Part shown: positions 55,147 through 64,000 of the stretch, in pieces
Layout of the letters: each line of letters starts with the position of its first letter
How positions within the stretch are numbered: position 1 is the stretch's first letter
NCBI RefSeq assembly: GCF_015665295.1
Contig: NZ_JADFAJ010000027.1
Span: 25,595 to 89,594, forward strand
From: Maricaulis sp.
Lineage (GTDB): Bacteria; Pseudomonadota; Alphaproteobacteria; Caulobacterales; Maricaulaceae
Direction: 5' to 3'
Length of the DNA stretch: 64,000 nucleotides
Notes under the pieces: model-generated
What the model was told of the DNA's origin: nothing
Seen by the model: only the letters and a program-made list of their open reading frames with translations
Database searches by the model: none
Program-made: the position numbers and the translations under genes

Positions 55147-56958
55147 CTAGCGATCCACCGAAGGGCCACCGGCCTCTGTTTCGGTCGGATGCGCGATGAT
55201 CTTGGTCCCGTCGGCACCCGCCATCAGCCATTTGATGATCGGTGAGATGAGCAGCATCACGAGCGCAATTCCCATGCCGACCAAGCCGACATTCGAATAG
55301 ACCTCGACATAGCCCGCCTTGGCAGCGGCGACGTCTGTCAACTGACCGCCGATCGTTTCCGCACCGGTCGACGATGCGATCACACCCGCCAGGAAGTTGG
55401 ACAGGCCCGAATAGAGGAACCAGGCCCCCATCGTCATGCCGACCACCTGCGGCGGTGCCAGCTTGGTCACGGCGGACAGGCCGACCGGCGAGACCATCAA
55501 CTCACCCATGGTGTGGATCCAGTAGATGAGGAAGATGAAGTAGACCGCCGTCAGACCGGTTGCGCCACTCACACCCATGCCACCGACAAGCGTGTAGAAA
55601 CCCAGGCCGGCCATGAAGACGCCGAGAGCGAACTTCACGGGCGTCGACGGGTTCCAGCCCTTCTTGGCCAGGGCGATCCACAACCAGGCCACAAGCGGCG
55701 CGAAGATGAAGATGAAGCCTGCATTGAGTGACTGGAAGACCGGCGCCGGAACAGACCAGCCGAACATGGTGCGGTCGACCAGACGGTCGGTGAACAGGTT
55801 CAGCGAGGAACCCGCCTGTTCGAACAGGGCCCAGAACGGGATCTGCGCGAGCACGAAATAAATCGCCGCGAACATCTTCTTGCGTTCGTCGCCCTGGGTC
55901 TTGAGGACAGCATAGGCGACCAGGACGAGGAACATGATGATGCCAAGCCAGCCGGCGACATCCGCGAACATGTCGGGGAATTTCACGATCGCCATCGACA
56001 CCAGAATGATGGCGATACCGGACGCATAACAGGCCCATTCGACGTTCAGGAAGCCGAGGACCTTTTCCTTCAGCTTGGCCGGGTTTGGCGGTTCGGCGCG
56101 ACCTTCCAGCCAGGGCTGGAAGAAGAGGAATGTCAGAAGACCGGCCAGCATGCCGATACCGGCCAGGCCGAAGCCCCAGGCCCAGCCCCAGTAAATCCCG
56201 ATGATCCCGACCGAGAAGGAAGCCAGGAAGGAACCGAGATTGATCCCCATGTAGAAGATCGTGAAACCGGAATCCCGGCGCGTGTCGCCCAGCCCGTAAA
56301 GAGAGCCGACAATCGTCGAGATATTGGCTTTCAGGAAGCCGACACCGGCAATGATGAAGGCCAGGGCCAGGTAGAGGATGTTGACGAAGAGCTCTTCGCG
56401 CTCGATCCGGGTCATGTCCGACGAGAAAGGCATTTCAGCCGGCAGGCCGACCAGGTCCGGCTCCGCCACCTGCATCAGCGTGCCACTTTCCGCGAAACTG
56501 ATCTGCGAGACAGCGCCGTCCGCTGCAATCACGATCTGGTTGGCGTCGCCACCCCGACCGTCGAGTGTCAACTGATACTCGGAACCCTGATAGTCGAAGA
56601 CTTCGCGCGAACCGCTGCCCTCGAAGGCCATCAGGCCGTGGCCGATGACCAGCAGGATGGCACCGTAGGTCACCGCTTTTCGCTGCCCGAGATAACGGTC
56701 GGCCAGCGTGCCGCCAATGATCGTCATGATGTAGACGAGCGCCGTGTAGGCGCCGTACATGATGCCCGAACGCTCATCCGAGAACAGGAAGTGCTGTGTC
56801 AGGTAGATGATCAGCAGGCCGCGCATCCCGTAATAGGAAAAGCGCTCCCACATCTCGGTCAGGAACAGGATGGCCAGCCCCTTCGGATGTCCGAAGAAGG
56901 AGGTGTCCTTGTTTTCTTGATTGGGTGCATTACCCGGCGTTGCGGTTGTGTCCGTCAC
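55147..56958 (-). CDS. POT-family proton-coupled peptide transporter
   Basis: 603 residues, major-facilitator fold with about twelve to fourteen transmembrane helices. The POT signature ExxERFxYY is seen in TEMWERFSYYGMRG (about 34-47), and GTLADRYLGQRKAV and KANISTIVGSLYG follow. These carriers import di- and tripeptides with protons. Unusually, about 75 hydrophilic residues (about 115-190) separate helices 3 and 4, likely on the periplasmic side. It is the only gene between the bidirectional terminator and gshA. Confidence 0.93.
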   Translation of the reverse strand: MTDTTATPGNAPNQENKDTSFFGHPKGLAILFLTEMWERFSYYGMRGLLIIYLTQHFLFSDERSGIMYGAYTALVYIMTIIGGTLADRYLGQRKAVTYGAILLVIGHGLMAFEGSGSREVFDYQGSEYQLTLDGRGGDANQIVIAADGAVSQISFAESGTLMQVAEPDLVGLPAEMPFSSDMTRIEREELFVNILYLALAFIIAGVGFLKANISTIVGSLYGLGDTRRDSGFTIFYMGINLGSFLASFSVGIIGIYWGWAWGFGLAGIGMLAGLLTFLFFQPWLEGRAEPPNPAKLKEKVLGFLNVEWACYASGIAIILVSMAIVKFPDMFADVAGWLGIIMFLVLVAYAVLKTQGDERKKMFAAIYFVLAQIPFWALFEQAGSSLNLFTDRLVDRTMFGWSVPAPVFQSLNAGFIFIFAPLVAWLWIALAKKGWNPSTPVKFALGVFMAGLGFYTLVGGMGVSGATGLTAVYFIFLIYWIHTMGELMVSPVGLSAVTKLAPPQVVGMTMGAWFLYSGLSNFLAGVIASSTGAETIGGQLTDVAAAKAGYVEVYSNVGLVGMGIALVMLLISPIIKWLMAGADGTKIIAHPTETEAGGPSVDR

Positions 56959-57116
56959 GCGTCTCTCCCCAGTACCCGCCCCACGCGGGCTTTAAATAGG
57001 CGCGCAATTGACCACGCGCACGGGGAAGGCTCAAGCCTCGAGGGCGGCCTGATGCATGGGAGCGCTACACATTGCGGTGTGCGCCGTTCATCCGGGGACG
57101 GAGAATCCGGCGTCCG

Positions 57117-58490
57117 CTAGTAGGCGCACTCGGTGAAGACCGGCTCGATCGAACCGCCCCATTCACCGTTGAAACGCTCGATCAGGTCTTCCGCCCGGGT
57201 CCTGCCGGTCCGCACAATGTCGTCAAGATCATCGAGAAAGAGCGTTTCGCTTTCGCCATGCCCATTCAGCTTCGCGCGGGCACGCAGTCCGGCGCGGGCA
57301 ATCGCCAGCACCTCTCGGGCAATGTCCTGCAGCGTGCCGTCCCGGAAGGGCGTGTGCAGCGCGGTCTTCGCCGCACCGATCCGCAAGGCATCGCGTTCCT
57401 CGGCTGTCCAGTCCTTGACCAGCTCCCAGGCCGCATCGAGGGCGGTGTCGTCATAGAGCAGGCCGACCCAGAAGGCCGGCAGGGCGCACAGCGTGTTCCA
57501 CGGCCCGCTATCGGCGCCGCGCATTTCTAGGAAAGTCTTCAGGCGCACTTCCGGGAAGACGGTGGAGAGATGGTCTTCCCAGTCACTGATCACCGGTTTT
57601 TCACCGGGCAGGATATCGAGCTTGCCGGCCAGGAAATCGCGGAAGGACTTGCCGGTGGCGTCGAGATATTCGCCCTTGCGCTTGACGAAATACATCGGCA
57701 CGTCGAGCGCCCAGTCGCGGTATTGCTCATAGCCGAAGCCCTCATCGAAGACGAAGGGCAGCATGCCGGTACGGTTGTTGTCGGTGTCGGTCCAGACATG
57801 GGCCCGGTAGGAGAGGAAGCCGTGCAGGCCGCCATCCTTGAAGGGCGAATTGGCAAACAGGGCGGTCGCCAGCGGCTGCAGGGCCAGCGAGACCCGGAAT
57901 TTCTTCGCCATGTCGGCTTCGGTCGAGAAATCCAGATTGGTCTGCACGGTGCAGGAGCGGAACATCATCTGATGCCCCATCGTGCCGACCTTGGGCATGT
58001 AGGCCTTCATCAGCCCGTAGCGGGCCTTGGGCATCATCGGTGTTTCTTCCAGCGACCATTTCGGCGAGAAGCCGAGGCCAAGGAAGCCGGCGCCGATCTC
58101 GTCGGCAACCTCGCGGACTTCCTTGAGGTGGGAATTCACCTCGGCGCAGGTCTGGTGGATCGTCTCGAGCGGCGCGCCGGACAGCTCGAACTGCCCGCCC
58201 GGCTCCAGCGTGACCGAGGCCCCGTTGCGTTTGAGCGCGATCAGCTCGCCGCCTTCGCGCACGGGCTCCCAGCCAAAACGCGTCAGGCCTGACAGCATTT
58301 TCTCGACGCTCGGCCCGTCCGACCGGAAAGCCAGCGGCGAGTGATCGCCCAGCGCAAAGCCGAATTTCTCGTGCTCGGTGCCGATACGGAATTGGTCGGA
58401 TGTCTTTTCGCCGGCGGCAAAATAGGCCGTCAGCTGGTCCAGGCTCTCAATGGGAGCACCTTCGCCGCCCGGATTATACGTGCCGCTCAT
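57117..58490 (-). CDS. gshA: Glutamate-cysteine ligase
   Basis: 457 residues. First enzyme of glutathione synthesis, joining glutamate and cysteine with ATP. The sequence has the layout of the plant/alphaproteobacterial type: GTEHEKFGFALGDHSPL near the N-terminus, VTLEPGGQFELSGAPLETI, and FLEMRGADSGPWNTLCALPAF near residue 335. Its length is normal. It is transcribed with rsmE upstream (107-bp gap). Confidence 0.95.
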   Translation of the reverse strand: MSGTYNPGGEGAPIESLDQLTAYFAAGEKTSDQFRIGTEHEKFGFALGDHSPLAFRSDGPSVEKMLSGLTRFGWEPVREGGELIALKRNGASVTLEPGGQFELSGAPLETIHQTCAEVNSHLKEVREVADEIGAGFLGLGFSPKWSLEETPMMPKARYGLMKAYMPKVGTMGHQMMFRSCTVQTNLDFSTEADMAKKFRVSLALQPLATALFANSPFKDGGLHGFLSYRAHVWTDTDNNRTGMLPFVFDEGFGYEQYRDWALDVPMYFVKRKGEYLDATGKSFRDFLAGKLDILPGEKPVISDWEDHLSTVFPEVRLKTFLEMRGADSGPWNTLCALPAFWVGLLYDDTALDAAWELVKDWTAEERDALRIGAAKTALHTPFRDGTLQDIAREVLAIARAGLRARAKLNGHGESETLFLDDLDDIVRTGRTRAEDLIERFNGEWGGSIEPVFTECAY

Positions 58491-58597
58491 GCCAAGCGCC
58501 CCCGCCGTTCAAAATGTCCGCAACAGATATGGGGACACTGCGCCTCGAACAAGGGCAAGACGCTGAGATTCACGGCGTTGTGACGCGGCATGGCCGG

Positions 58598-59362
58598 CTA
58601 ACGCCAGTCCCCGCACGCGCTCTGCCAGATCGTCAGCGCTGCGATTGCCGCCGTCTCGGCGCGCAGGATGCGCGGTCCCAGCGTGACAGGGATGACGTGA
58701 TCCAGCGCGCGCAGCCGGTCCCGCTCGACCGGCGAGAACCCGCCCTCCGGGCCGATCAGGATCGCCGCCGGCGGCGCACCGAAGGCGGCGAGGGCCGAAG
58801 CCATGGGCTGGCCGCGACCGCGAGCCCCGCCCCAGGCCTCGCCGGCCTCATCACCGCTTTCATCACAAAAGATGATCACCCGCTCGTCCGGCCAGGCATC
58901 GAGCACCCGGTCGAGCCTTTCGATATCGCGGATCTCGGGCAGGTCGAGGCGCTCGGTCTGCTCGGCTGCCTCCTTGGCAATGGCCTGGAAACGGTCGAAC
59001 TTGATGCGGTCGGACTGGGTCCGGGCGGTCGTGACCGGGCAGATTGCGGCGACGCCGAGCTCGGTGGCCTTCTCGATGATCAGATCGGTTTTCTGGCGCT
59101 TGACCGGAGCAAACAGGAGCCAGAGATCGGGCACGCCGTGCTGCAGCCGGGTCTGCTGGCCGACCGTCAGGGCAGCCGCCCTTTTCGAGGCATGGCTGAT
59201 CTGCGCCGCCCATTCACCGTCACGACCGTTGAAGATGCGGACGCTATCGCCTTCAACCCGGCGCATCACATTGATCAGATAATGCGCATCCTCACGCGAC
59301 AACGGAATGGCGGCGCCAGCGGACAGGGGCGCATCAATGAAAAGGCGGGGATCGGTCGACAT
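58598..59362 (-). CDS. rsmE: 16S rRNA m3U1498 methyltransferase
   Basis: 254 residues from ATG 59362; the frame is open further upstream, into the region shared with the ubiA promoter. RsmE methylates U1498 of 16S rRNA through a SPOUT knot. Family motifs are APVKRQKTDLIIEKATELG, ILIGPEGGFSPVERDRL and VTLGPRILRAETAAI. Followed by gshA. Divergent from ubiA. Confidence 0.95.
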   Translation of the reverse strand: MSTDPRLFIDAPLSAGAAIPLSREDAHYLINVMRRVEGDSVRIFNGRDGEWAAQISHASKRAAALTVGQQTRLQHGVPDLWLLFAPVKRQKTDLIIEKATELGVAAICPVTTARTQSDRIKFDRFQAIAKEAAEQTERLDLPEIRDIERLDRVLDAWPDERVIIFCDESGDEAGEAWGGARGRGQPMASALAAFGAPPAAILIGPEGGFSPVERDRLRALDHVIPVTLGPRILRAETAAIAALTIWQSACGDWR

Positions 59363-59460
59363 GTCACCGCTTTGGCCGCGCAGCCGTGCGACGTCAAGTC
59401 CCGTGGCCCGACTCGCATTCCCGCCTTGAATTGGCCGCGCGGCTTTGCCAAACACCTTTG

Positions 59461-60402
59461 ATGCAACTGAATTTCGACCGGCGAGTCGCCGACAGCCTGC
59501 CAACATCCTGGGTCGACAGAGCGCCGCTCGCGCTGCGCCCCTATCTGCGCCTGGCCCGTTATGACCGGCCGATCGGATTCTGGCTGCTCGCCCTGCCGTG
59601 CTGGATGGGGTTGATGCTGGCCCGCATCGGTGACGGTGTTGTGCTTTCCGATCTCTGGCTGGCCTTCCTGTTTGCAGTCGGTGCCATCGCCATGCGCGGG
59701 GCGGGTTGCACCTATAACGACATTGTCGACCGCGATCTCGACGCCCGCGTCGCCCGCACCGCCGACCGGCCTCTGGCCGCCGGCACGGTGACCCTGAAAC
59801 AGGCCTGGGCCTTCCTTGCCGCACAGGCGCTGGTCGGCCTGATTGTCCTGGTACAATTGCCGCTGATCGCGATCGGGGTGGGCCTGGCCTCGCTGCTTCT
59901 GGTCGCCGCCTACCCGTTCATGAAACGCATCACCTGGTGGCCCCAGGCCTGGCTTGGCCTGACCTTCAACTGGGGCGTTCCCGTCGCCTATACCGCCGCG
60001 ACTGGCCAAATCGATCCGGCCATGCTGGCCCTTTATCTCGCCTGCGTCTTCTGGACGCTGGGCTACGACACGATCTACGCCCACCAGGACTCCGAGGACG
60101 ACGCCCTGGTTGGCGTCAAATCGACCGCCCGCCTGTTCGGCGAAAGCTCGCAATACTGGGTTGCCGGCTTCTACGGTGCCAATGCCGTCCTGGTCGCCCT
60201 CGCCATCTGGCTGAGCCGCGCCGAGCCGTGGATCGTCATTCCCTTCACGCTCTACACAGCCCATCTGTTCAACCAGGTGCGGCGGCTGGACATCGAGGAC
60301 GGGGCGCGCTGTCTCGACCTGTTCAAATCGAACCGGACCAGCGGTCTCCTGCTGGTAGCGACGCTCCTGGTCGGTGCCGCGCTGACCGGATTGCCGATTT
60401 GA
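59461..60402 (+). CDS. ubiA: 4-hydroxybenzoate polyprenyltransferase
   Basis: 313 residues from ATG 59461. UbiA attaches the polyprenyl tail to 4-hydroxybenzoate in ubiquinone synthesis. The two Asp-rich motifs are NDIVDRDLDARVARTADRPL and YDTIYAHQDSEDD; about eight transmembrane helices are visible. The open frame reaches back to 59386, but that part overlaps the divergent rsmE promoter region. It supplies the quinone used by ETF-QO. Confidence 0.95.
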   Translation: MQLNFDRRVADSLPTSWVDRAPLALRPYLRLARYDRPIGFWLLALPCWMGLMLARIGDGVVLSDLWLAFLFAVGAIAMRGAGCTYNDIVDRDLDARVARTADRPLAAGTVTLKQAWAFLAAQALVGLIVLVQLPLIAIGVGLASLLLVAAYPFMKRITWWPQAWLGLTFNWGVPVAYTAATGQIDPAMLALYLACVFWTLGYDTIYAHQDSEDDALVGVKSTARLFGESSQYWVAGFYGANAVLVALAIWLSRAEPWIVIPFTLYTAHLFNQVRRLDIEDGARCLDLFKSNRTSGLLLVATLLVGAALTGLPI

Positions 60403-60472
60403 CGTCAGGCCGAGCGGCTGGCTTGATAACGCAGTGCGGCCGCGGTCGGTACACTTGCTTGGGATATGCGTC

Positions 60473-61897
60473 ATGAAGTCAGCTTTCCGTGCCCTGGCCG
60501 GGCTCGCCGGCCTCGTGTGTGCAAGCCTGCCTGGCGCCGCTGCCATGGCGCAAACCGCACCGGCACCGACTGACGGGCTGCATATCCCGCTGCGCTATGA
60601 GAGGCTGGACAACGGACTGCGCGTGGTGCTCGCCGAGGACCACACCGTGCCAACGGCGACGGTGGCGGTCTATTATGGTGTGGGCTACCGCAATGAACCG
60701 CGCGGCATGACCGGCTTTGCGCACCTGTTCGAGCATCTCTTCTTTGCCGGATCGGCAAACCTGCCCGAGCCCATTTTCTACTATTACATCTCCGGCATGG
60801 GCGGTATCGCGAACGGGTCGACCCGCCTCGATTTCACCAATTACTATGGCGTCGTGCCGGCCAGCGCGCTGGATGCCTACCTGTGGGCCGAGGCCGACCG
60901 GATGGCCGCACCGACCATCAACGCCCAGGGTTTCCGGCGCGAGCGCGACGTCGTGCGCAACGAGATCTTCGTCAATGTCGGCAACCAGCCCTATGGCGAC
61001 TGGACCTGGATCGACCTTCCCATGGTGGCCAATGAAAACTGGCACAATGCGCACAATTTCTATGGCGATCTGAGCGATCTCGACGCCGCCACCGTGGCCG
61101 ATGCGCGGGCCTTCTTCGAGCAGTACTACACCCCGCGCAACGCGGTGCTGGTCGTCGCCGGCAGTTTCGACAGCGACGCCACGCTGGCCACGATCGATCA
61201 GTTTTTCGGCGACATCCCCAGCGGCCCGGACCTGCCTGAAATCGATGTCTCCGAACCACCGCAGCTGGCGGAGAAACGCAGCGTCATGACCGATCCGCTG
61301 GCCACCCTGCCGGGGCTTGCGATCGCCTATCACATGCCCGAGCGCGGCACGCCGGAATACTTCGCCATGATCCTGATCGACCAGATCCTGGTGCGCGGTG
61401 GCGATGCCCGCCTGCGCGAGCGCCTGGTCGACGAACTGGGCTTTGGCTCGGACGTCAGTGGCGGCATCAACCTGCTCGGCAATGTGTTCAACTATGACGG
61501 TCCGATGCTGTGGACCTCCAGCATCATCCATGACGATGCGGTCGCGCCGGACATTGTCCTGGAGGCTTTTGACGGCGTGATCGACACGCTGCGCAGCGAG
61601 ACCATCAGCGACGGGACGCTGGCCAGTGCCCGCTCGAAATTCCTCGCGGAATTCTATTCCCAACTCGACTATTCGACCCGGTTCGGCGTGGTCGACCTGC
61701 TCGCCAGCTTTGCCCTGTTTGACGATGATCCGGACCGGATCAACCACATCGAGGACGGGTTCGAGCAGGTCACGCCCGCGCTGATCCTTGAGACCGCCCG
61801 GACCTGGCTGCGACCGGAAAACCGCACCGTGCTCGAGCTGGTGCCGGGTGATGGTCGTCCTGCGGCCGCGCCGGCCGCCGAGGAGATGCGTCAATGA
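60473..61897 (+). CDS. Periplasmic M16 zinc peptidase (catalytic)
   Basis: 474 residues from ATG 60473, with a signal peptide ending in AAMAQ. The inverted zinc motif HxxEH is in FAHLFEHLFFAGS (about residues 79-91), and the third ligand Glu lies in DVVRNEIF some 75 residues on. M16 enzymes cleave peptides inside a closed chamber made with a second, often inactive, subunit. The next gene, overlapping by four bases (ATGA), encodes such a partner. Confidence 0.94.
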   Translation: MKSAFRALAGLAGLVCASLPGAAAMAQTAPAPTDGLHIPLRYERLDNGLRVVLAEDHTVPTATVAVYYGVGYRNEPRGMTGFAHLFEHLFFAGSANLPEPIFYYYISGMGGIANGSTRLDFTNYYGVVPASALDAYLWAEADRMAAPTINAQGFRRERDVVRNEIFVNVGNQPYGDWTWIDLPMVANENWHNAHNFYGDLSDLDAATVADARAFFEQYYTPRNAVLVVAGSFDSDATLATIDQFFGDIPSGPDLPEIDVSEPPQLAEKRSVMTDPLATLPGLAIAYHMPERGTPEYFAMILIDQILVRGGDARLRERLVDELGFGSDVSGGINLLGNVFNYDGPMLWTSSIIHDDAVAPDIVLEAFDGVIDTLRSETISDGTLASARSKFLAEFYSQLDYSTRFGVVDLLASFALFDDDPDRINHIEDGFEQVTPALILETARTWLRPENRTVLELVPGDGRPAAAPAAEEMRQ

Positions 61898-63327
61898 TCG
61901 CCGCCCGGACCGTCCGCACGACGCTGATCGCCCTTCTGTCAGGCCTGGCTGCGCTCGCCGCCCTGGCGGGCATTGCCACGGCCCAGACACCCGGCCGCGG
62001 CCTGGCGCCGCCGGCGCCGGGAACGCCGCTGCCCTTCGAACTGCCGGCCACCCAGACCCTGACCCTGAACAACGGGCTGACCGTCACCTTCGTGCCCTGG
62101 GGCATGACGCCGACCATGGATGTGATCGTCTCGGTCCGGGCCGGCAATATCGATGATGGCGACCAGACCTGGATTGCCGATCTCACCGGCGCAATGATCG
62201 AGGAAGGCTTTGACGGTCTCGACCGGGCGGAGATCGCCGCCCGCTTCGCGGCCATGGGTGGCTCGCTCAACACCAGCGTCACCCAGGATACCACGCTTGT
62301 CGGCGCCTATGTGCTGGCCGAACATGGCGAAACCGCGCTGGCGCTGATCGCCGACGCCGTACGCCGTCCCGATTTCCCGGCCGCGGCGCTGGACCGGGTC
62401 CGGTCGAGCCTGTCGCGCGATATCGAGCAGCGCCGCAGCGAACCGGATTCCATGGCCTTTGCCACCGCCTTTCACTCGCTCTTTCCGGCCGGCCATCCCT
62501 ATCATTTCGGCCTGCCGCGCCCCGGTCAGGTCGACACTTACACGATCGAGGACGTGCGGGCCTTCCATGCGGCCCATTTCGGGGCCGGTCGCACCCATCT
62601 CTACATCGCCGGACGGTTTGACACAGGTCGCATGGAGGCCGCCGTTCGCGCCGCTTTCGGCGACTGGCACCGCGGTGCGGCCGACACCGCCCCGCTGGCG
62701 ATACCCGCGCGCGGCCCGGTGGTGCATCTGCTGGACCGGCCCGGCGCGCTGCAGACGACCGTGCATCTTGTCTACCCGGTCGGCGCGATCACCTCGAAGG
62801 ACGCGACAGCCATCACCGTCATGGATGCCGCGCTGGGCGGTGCCATCGCGTCGCGAATGCGCGAAGCCGGCTGGTCCTATTCGCCGGCGAGTTTCGTGCA
62901 ATGGACCCGCGGCGGCGGGATGTGGACCTATACCGATGACATCGACACGCCGCGCACGCTGATCGCGCTCACGACCGTGTTCGGCACCATTGCCTCGCTG
63001 CGAGAGGATGCCTGGCAGATGGAAAGCACGCGGCGCTGGCTGGCCAGCCTGTTCGTGATGTCATCCGGGTCGACCTACGGGTTGTTGCAGAATCTCGCCC
63101 TGCGCGACGGGTTCGGTCTTGACCATGACTATCTGGACCAGCGGGTACCGGCCCTGCTCGGCGTCGCCGACCGCGAGGTCAGCGCGGTGGCCGGCGCCTA
63201 TCTGCGCGATGACCGTTTCACCCTCGTCATCGTCGGGGACCTGGCGCGGATCGAGGCGGATCTGCGCGCCATGCCCACGCTGCGACAGGCCGACATCCGT
63301 CGCCACGATGCCGTCCCGACAGATTAA
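61894..63327 (+). CDS. M16 family protein lacking the zinc motif
   Basis: 477 residues with a signal peptide ending in IATAQT. The fold is M16, with LTLNNGLTVTFVPWG near the start and VHLVYPVGAITSKD in the middle. Where the active partner has HxxEH, this protein has LTGAMIEEG, so it should be inactive and serve as the substrate-binding half of a heterodimer. Its start overlaps the active gene's stop. The two-gene layout is common in Gram-negatives. Confidence 0.9.
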   Translation: MIAARTVRTTLIALLSGLAALAALAGIATAQTPGRGLAPPAPGTPLPFELPATQTLTLNNGLTVTFVPWGMTPTMDVIVSVRAGNIDDGDQTWIADLTGAMIEEGFDGLDRAEIAARFAAMGGSLNTSVTQDTTLVGAYVLAEHGETALALIADAVRRPDFPAAALDRVRSSLSRDIEQRRSEPDSMAFATAFHSLFPAGHPYHFGLPRPGQVDTYTIEDVRAFHAAHFGAGRTHLYIAGRFDTGRMEAAVRAAFGDWHRGAADTAPLAIPARGPVVHLLDRPGALQTTVHLVYPVGAITSKDATAITVMDAALGGAIASRMREAGWSYSPASFVQWTRGGGMWTYTDDIDTPRTLIALTTVFGTIASLREDAWQMESTRRWLASLFVMSSGSTYGLLQNLALRDGFGLDHDYLDQRVPALLGVADREVSAVAGAYLRDDRFTLVIVGDLARIEADLRAMPTLRQADIRRHDAVPTD

Positions 63328-63415
63328 ATCTTGGACATCAAGGTTTGACCGCCGGCGCCGCCAGCGCTTTGATACGCGCTTCACACTGACTCTTGCAGCC
63401 TTGAGCGGGGATATC

Positions 63416-64000
63416 ATGAAGCTTTACAGAGGCCTGGCGACCGGATTCGGTGCCCTCCTCCTGGCCGCCTGCCAGCCGGCCAGTGCGCCGGACAATGGCG
63501 CCACCGGCGAAATGCCGGCCGATACGGCCGCCGGTTCGCAATTGTCGACCAGTTTCACCGTCGATGTCAGCTATCACCAGCTTGATAACGGTTTGCGCGT
63601 CGTGCTGTCCGAGGATGACAGCGTGCCGACCGCGACCGTGGCCGTCTATTACGGCGTGGGTTTCCGCAACGAGCCGCGCGGCCGCACCGGCTTTGCCCAC
63701 CTCTTCGAACACCTGATGTTTGCCGGTTCGGAAAACCTGCCGCACGGCGCCTTCGACACGCTGATCTACGGATCCGGCGGCGTGAACAACGGCTCCACCC
63801 GCTATGATTTCACCAATTATTTCGAGGTCGTGCCGTCCAACGCGCTGAACGCCGTGCTGTGGGCCGAGGCCGATCGCATGCGCGCGCCCAATCTCGATGA
63901 GGGCCAGCTCGACAATCAGCGCGAAGTCGTTCGCAACGAGGTCTTCGTCAATGTGATCAACCAGCCTTATGGCGGCTGGATCTGGATTGACCTGCCCATG
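63416..64000 (+). CDS. M16 zinc peptidase, lipoprotein (3' end outside window)
   Basis: Starts at ATG 63416 and is open to the window edge (195 codons). The signal peptide ends in a lipobox LAAC, so it is membrane-anchored. The inverted zinc motif appears in FAHLFEHLMFAGS and the third Glu in EVVRNEVF. It is a close paralogue of the gene at 60473 (shared stretches such as VPTATVAVYYGVG and FRNEPRG) but has a lipid anchor instead of a free signal peptide. A partner gene may lie beyond the window. Confidence 0.92.
   Translation, partial: MKLYRGLATGFGALLLAACQPASAPDNGATGEMPADTAAGSQLSTSFTVDVSYHQLDNGLRVVLSEDDSVPTATVAVYYGVGFRNEPRGRTGFAHLFEHLMFAGSENLPHGAFDTLIYGSGGVNNGSTRYDFTNYFEVVPSNALNAVLWAEADRMRAPNLDEGQLDNQREVVRNEVFVNVINQPYGGWIWIDLPM

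Noticed and set aside
58513..58545. TGTCC-N13-GGACA repeat before gshA
   Set aside because: Arms of five bases at this spacing are expected by chance in GC-rich DNA.

Overview
The window is a dense stretch of GC-rich bacterial core chromosome. I see no rRNA, tRNA, insertion sequence, prophage, plasmid gene or CRISPR array. Several features point to a dimorphic alphaproteobacterium of the Caulobacterales/Maricaulales group, Maricaulis-like as my best guess from memory. These are a CcrM-type GANTC methyltransferase behind a CtrA-like box, a mutY / DUF721 / two DsbA-like proteins / smc block beside rnhB and ccrM, an ATP synthase Fo operon with separate b' and b subunits, a GTTC-N7-GTTC LexA-type box, an alphaproteobacterial aa3 oxidase cluster, and a TonB-dependent receptor. 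Species identity is inference.

Layout. 1-9.7 kb: a TPR lipoprotein (runs off the left edge), ETF-ubiquinone oxidoreductase, a divergent family-4-like uracil-DNA glycosylase, a two-gene soluble PAS + chemotaxis receptor pair, an SplB-like radical SAM protein behind a LexA-type box, and an MHYT-GGDEF-EAL cyclic-di-GMP enzyme. 9.7-20.9 kb: genome maintenance and cell cycle (rnhB, ccrM, a hybrid histidine kinase, mutY, a DciA-like protein, two DsbA-like proteins, smc). 20.9-23.7 kb: atpI-atpB-atpE-atpF'-atpF with promoter and terminator. 24-29.4 kb: glycine cleavage operon gcvT-gcvH-gcvPA-gcvPB behind a tandem glycine riboswitch. 29.4-34.1 kb: argS and a lipoprotein, then ispH, a DUF1801 protein and rnhA. 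34.1-42.8 kb: a large GAF/PAS hybrid kinase, a TonB C-terminal domain protein, an SPFH/NfeD pair, a peroxiredoxin, yqgE, a hotdog thioesterase, an EAL protein and a GNAT acetyltransferase. 42.8-49.2 kb: the aa3 cytochrome c oxidase and assembly operon. 49.3-55 kb: a small TPR protein, tldD, a TonB-dependent receptor and a bilobal retropepsin-like protease. 55.1-60.4 kb: a POT peptide transporter, gshA, rsmE and ubiA. 60.4-64 kb: three M16 peptidase genes, the last cut by the window end.

The genes fall into a few themes: respiration and energy (ETF-QO, ATP synthase Fo, cytochrome oxidase with heme O synthase and copper chaperone, UbiA), replication, repair and chromosome structure (UDG, RNases HI and HII, CcrM, MutY, DciA, SMC, SplB-like protein), signalling (two hybrid kinases, two EAL proteins, PAS/MCP), and envelope proteolysis and thiol chemistry (DsbA-like pair, M16 peptidases, aspartic protease, SPFH/NfeD).

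I found no wholly new multi-gene system. The best leads are a compact cluster of DnaA, GANTC and CtrA-like sites in front of ccrM; a LexA-type box in front of the SplB-like gene; a soluble PAS + MCP receptor split over two genes; a UDG lacking its motif-B histidine and two Fe-S cysteine positions; a single-chain protease with two retropepsin lobes; a long two-step hairpin in front of tldD; and two GANTC sites at the predicted gcv promoter.
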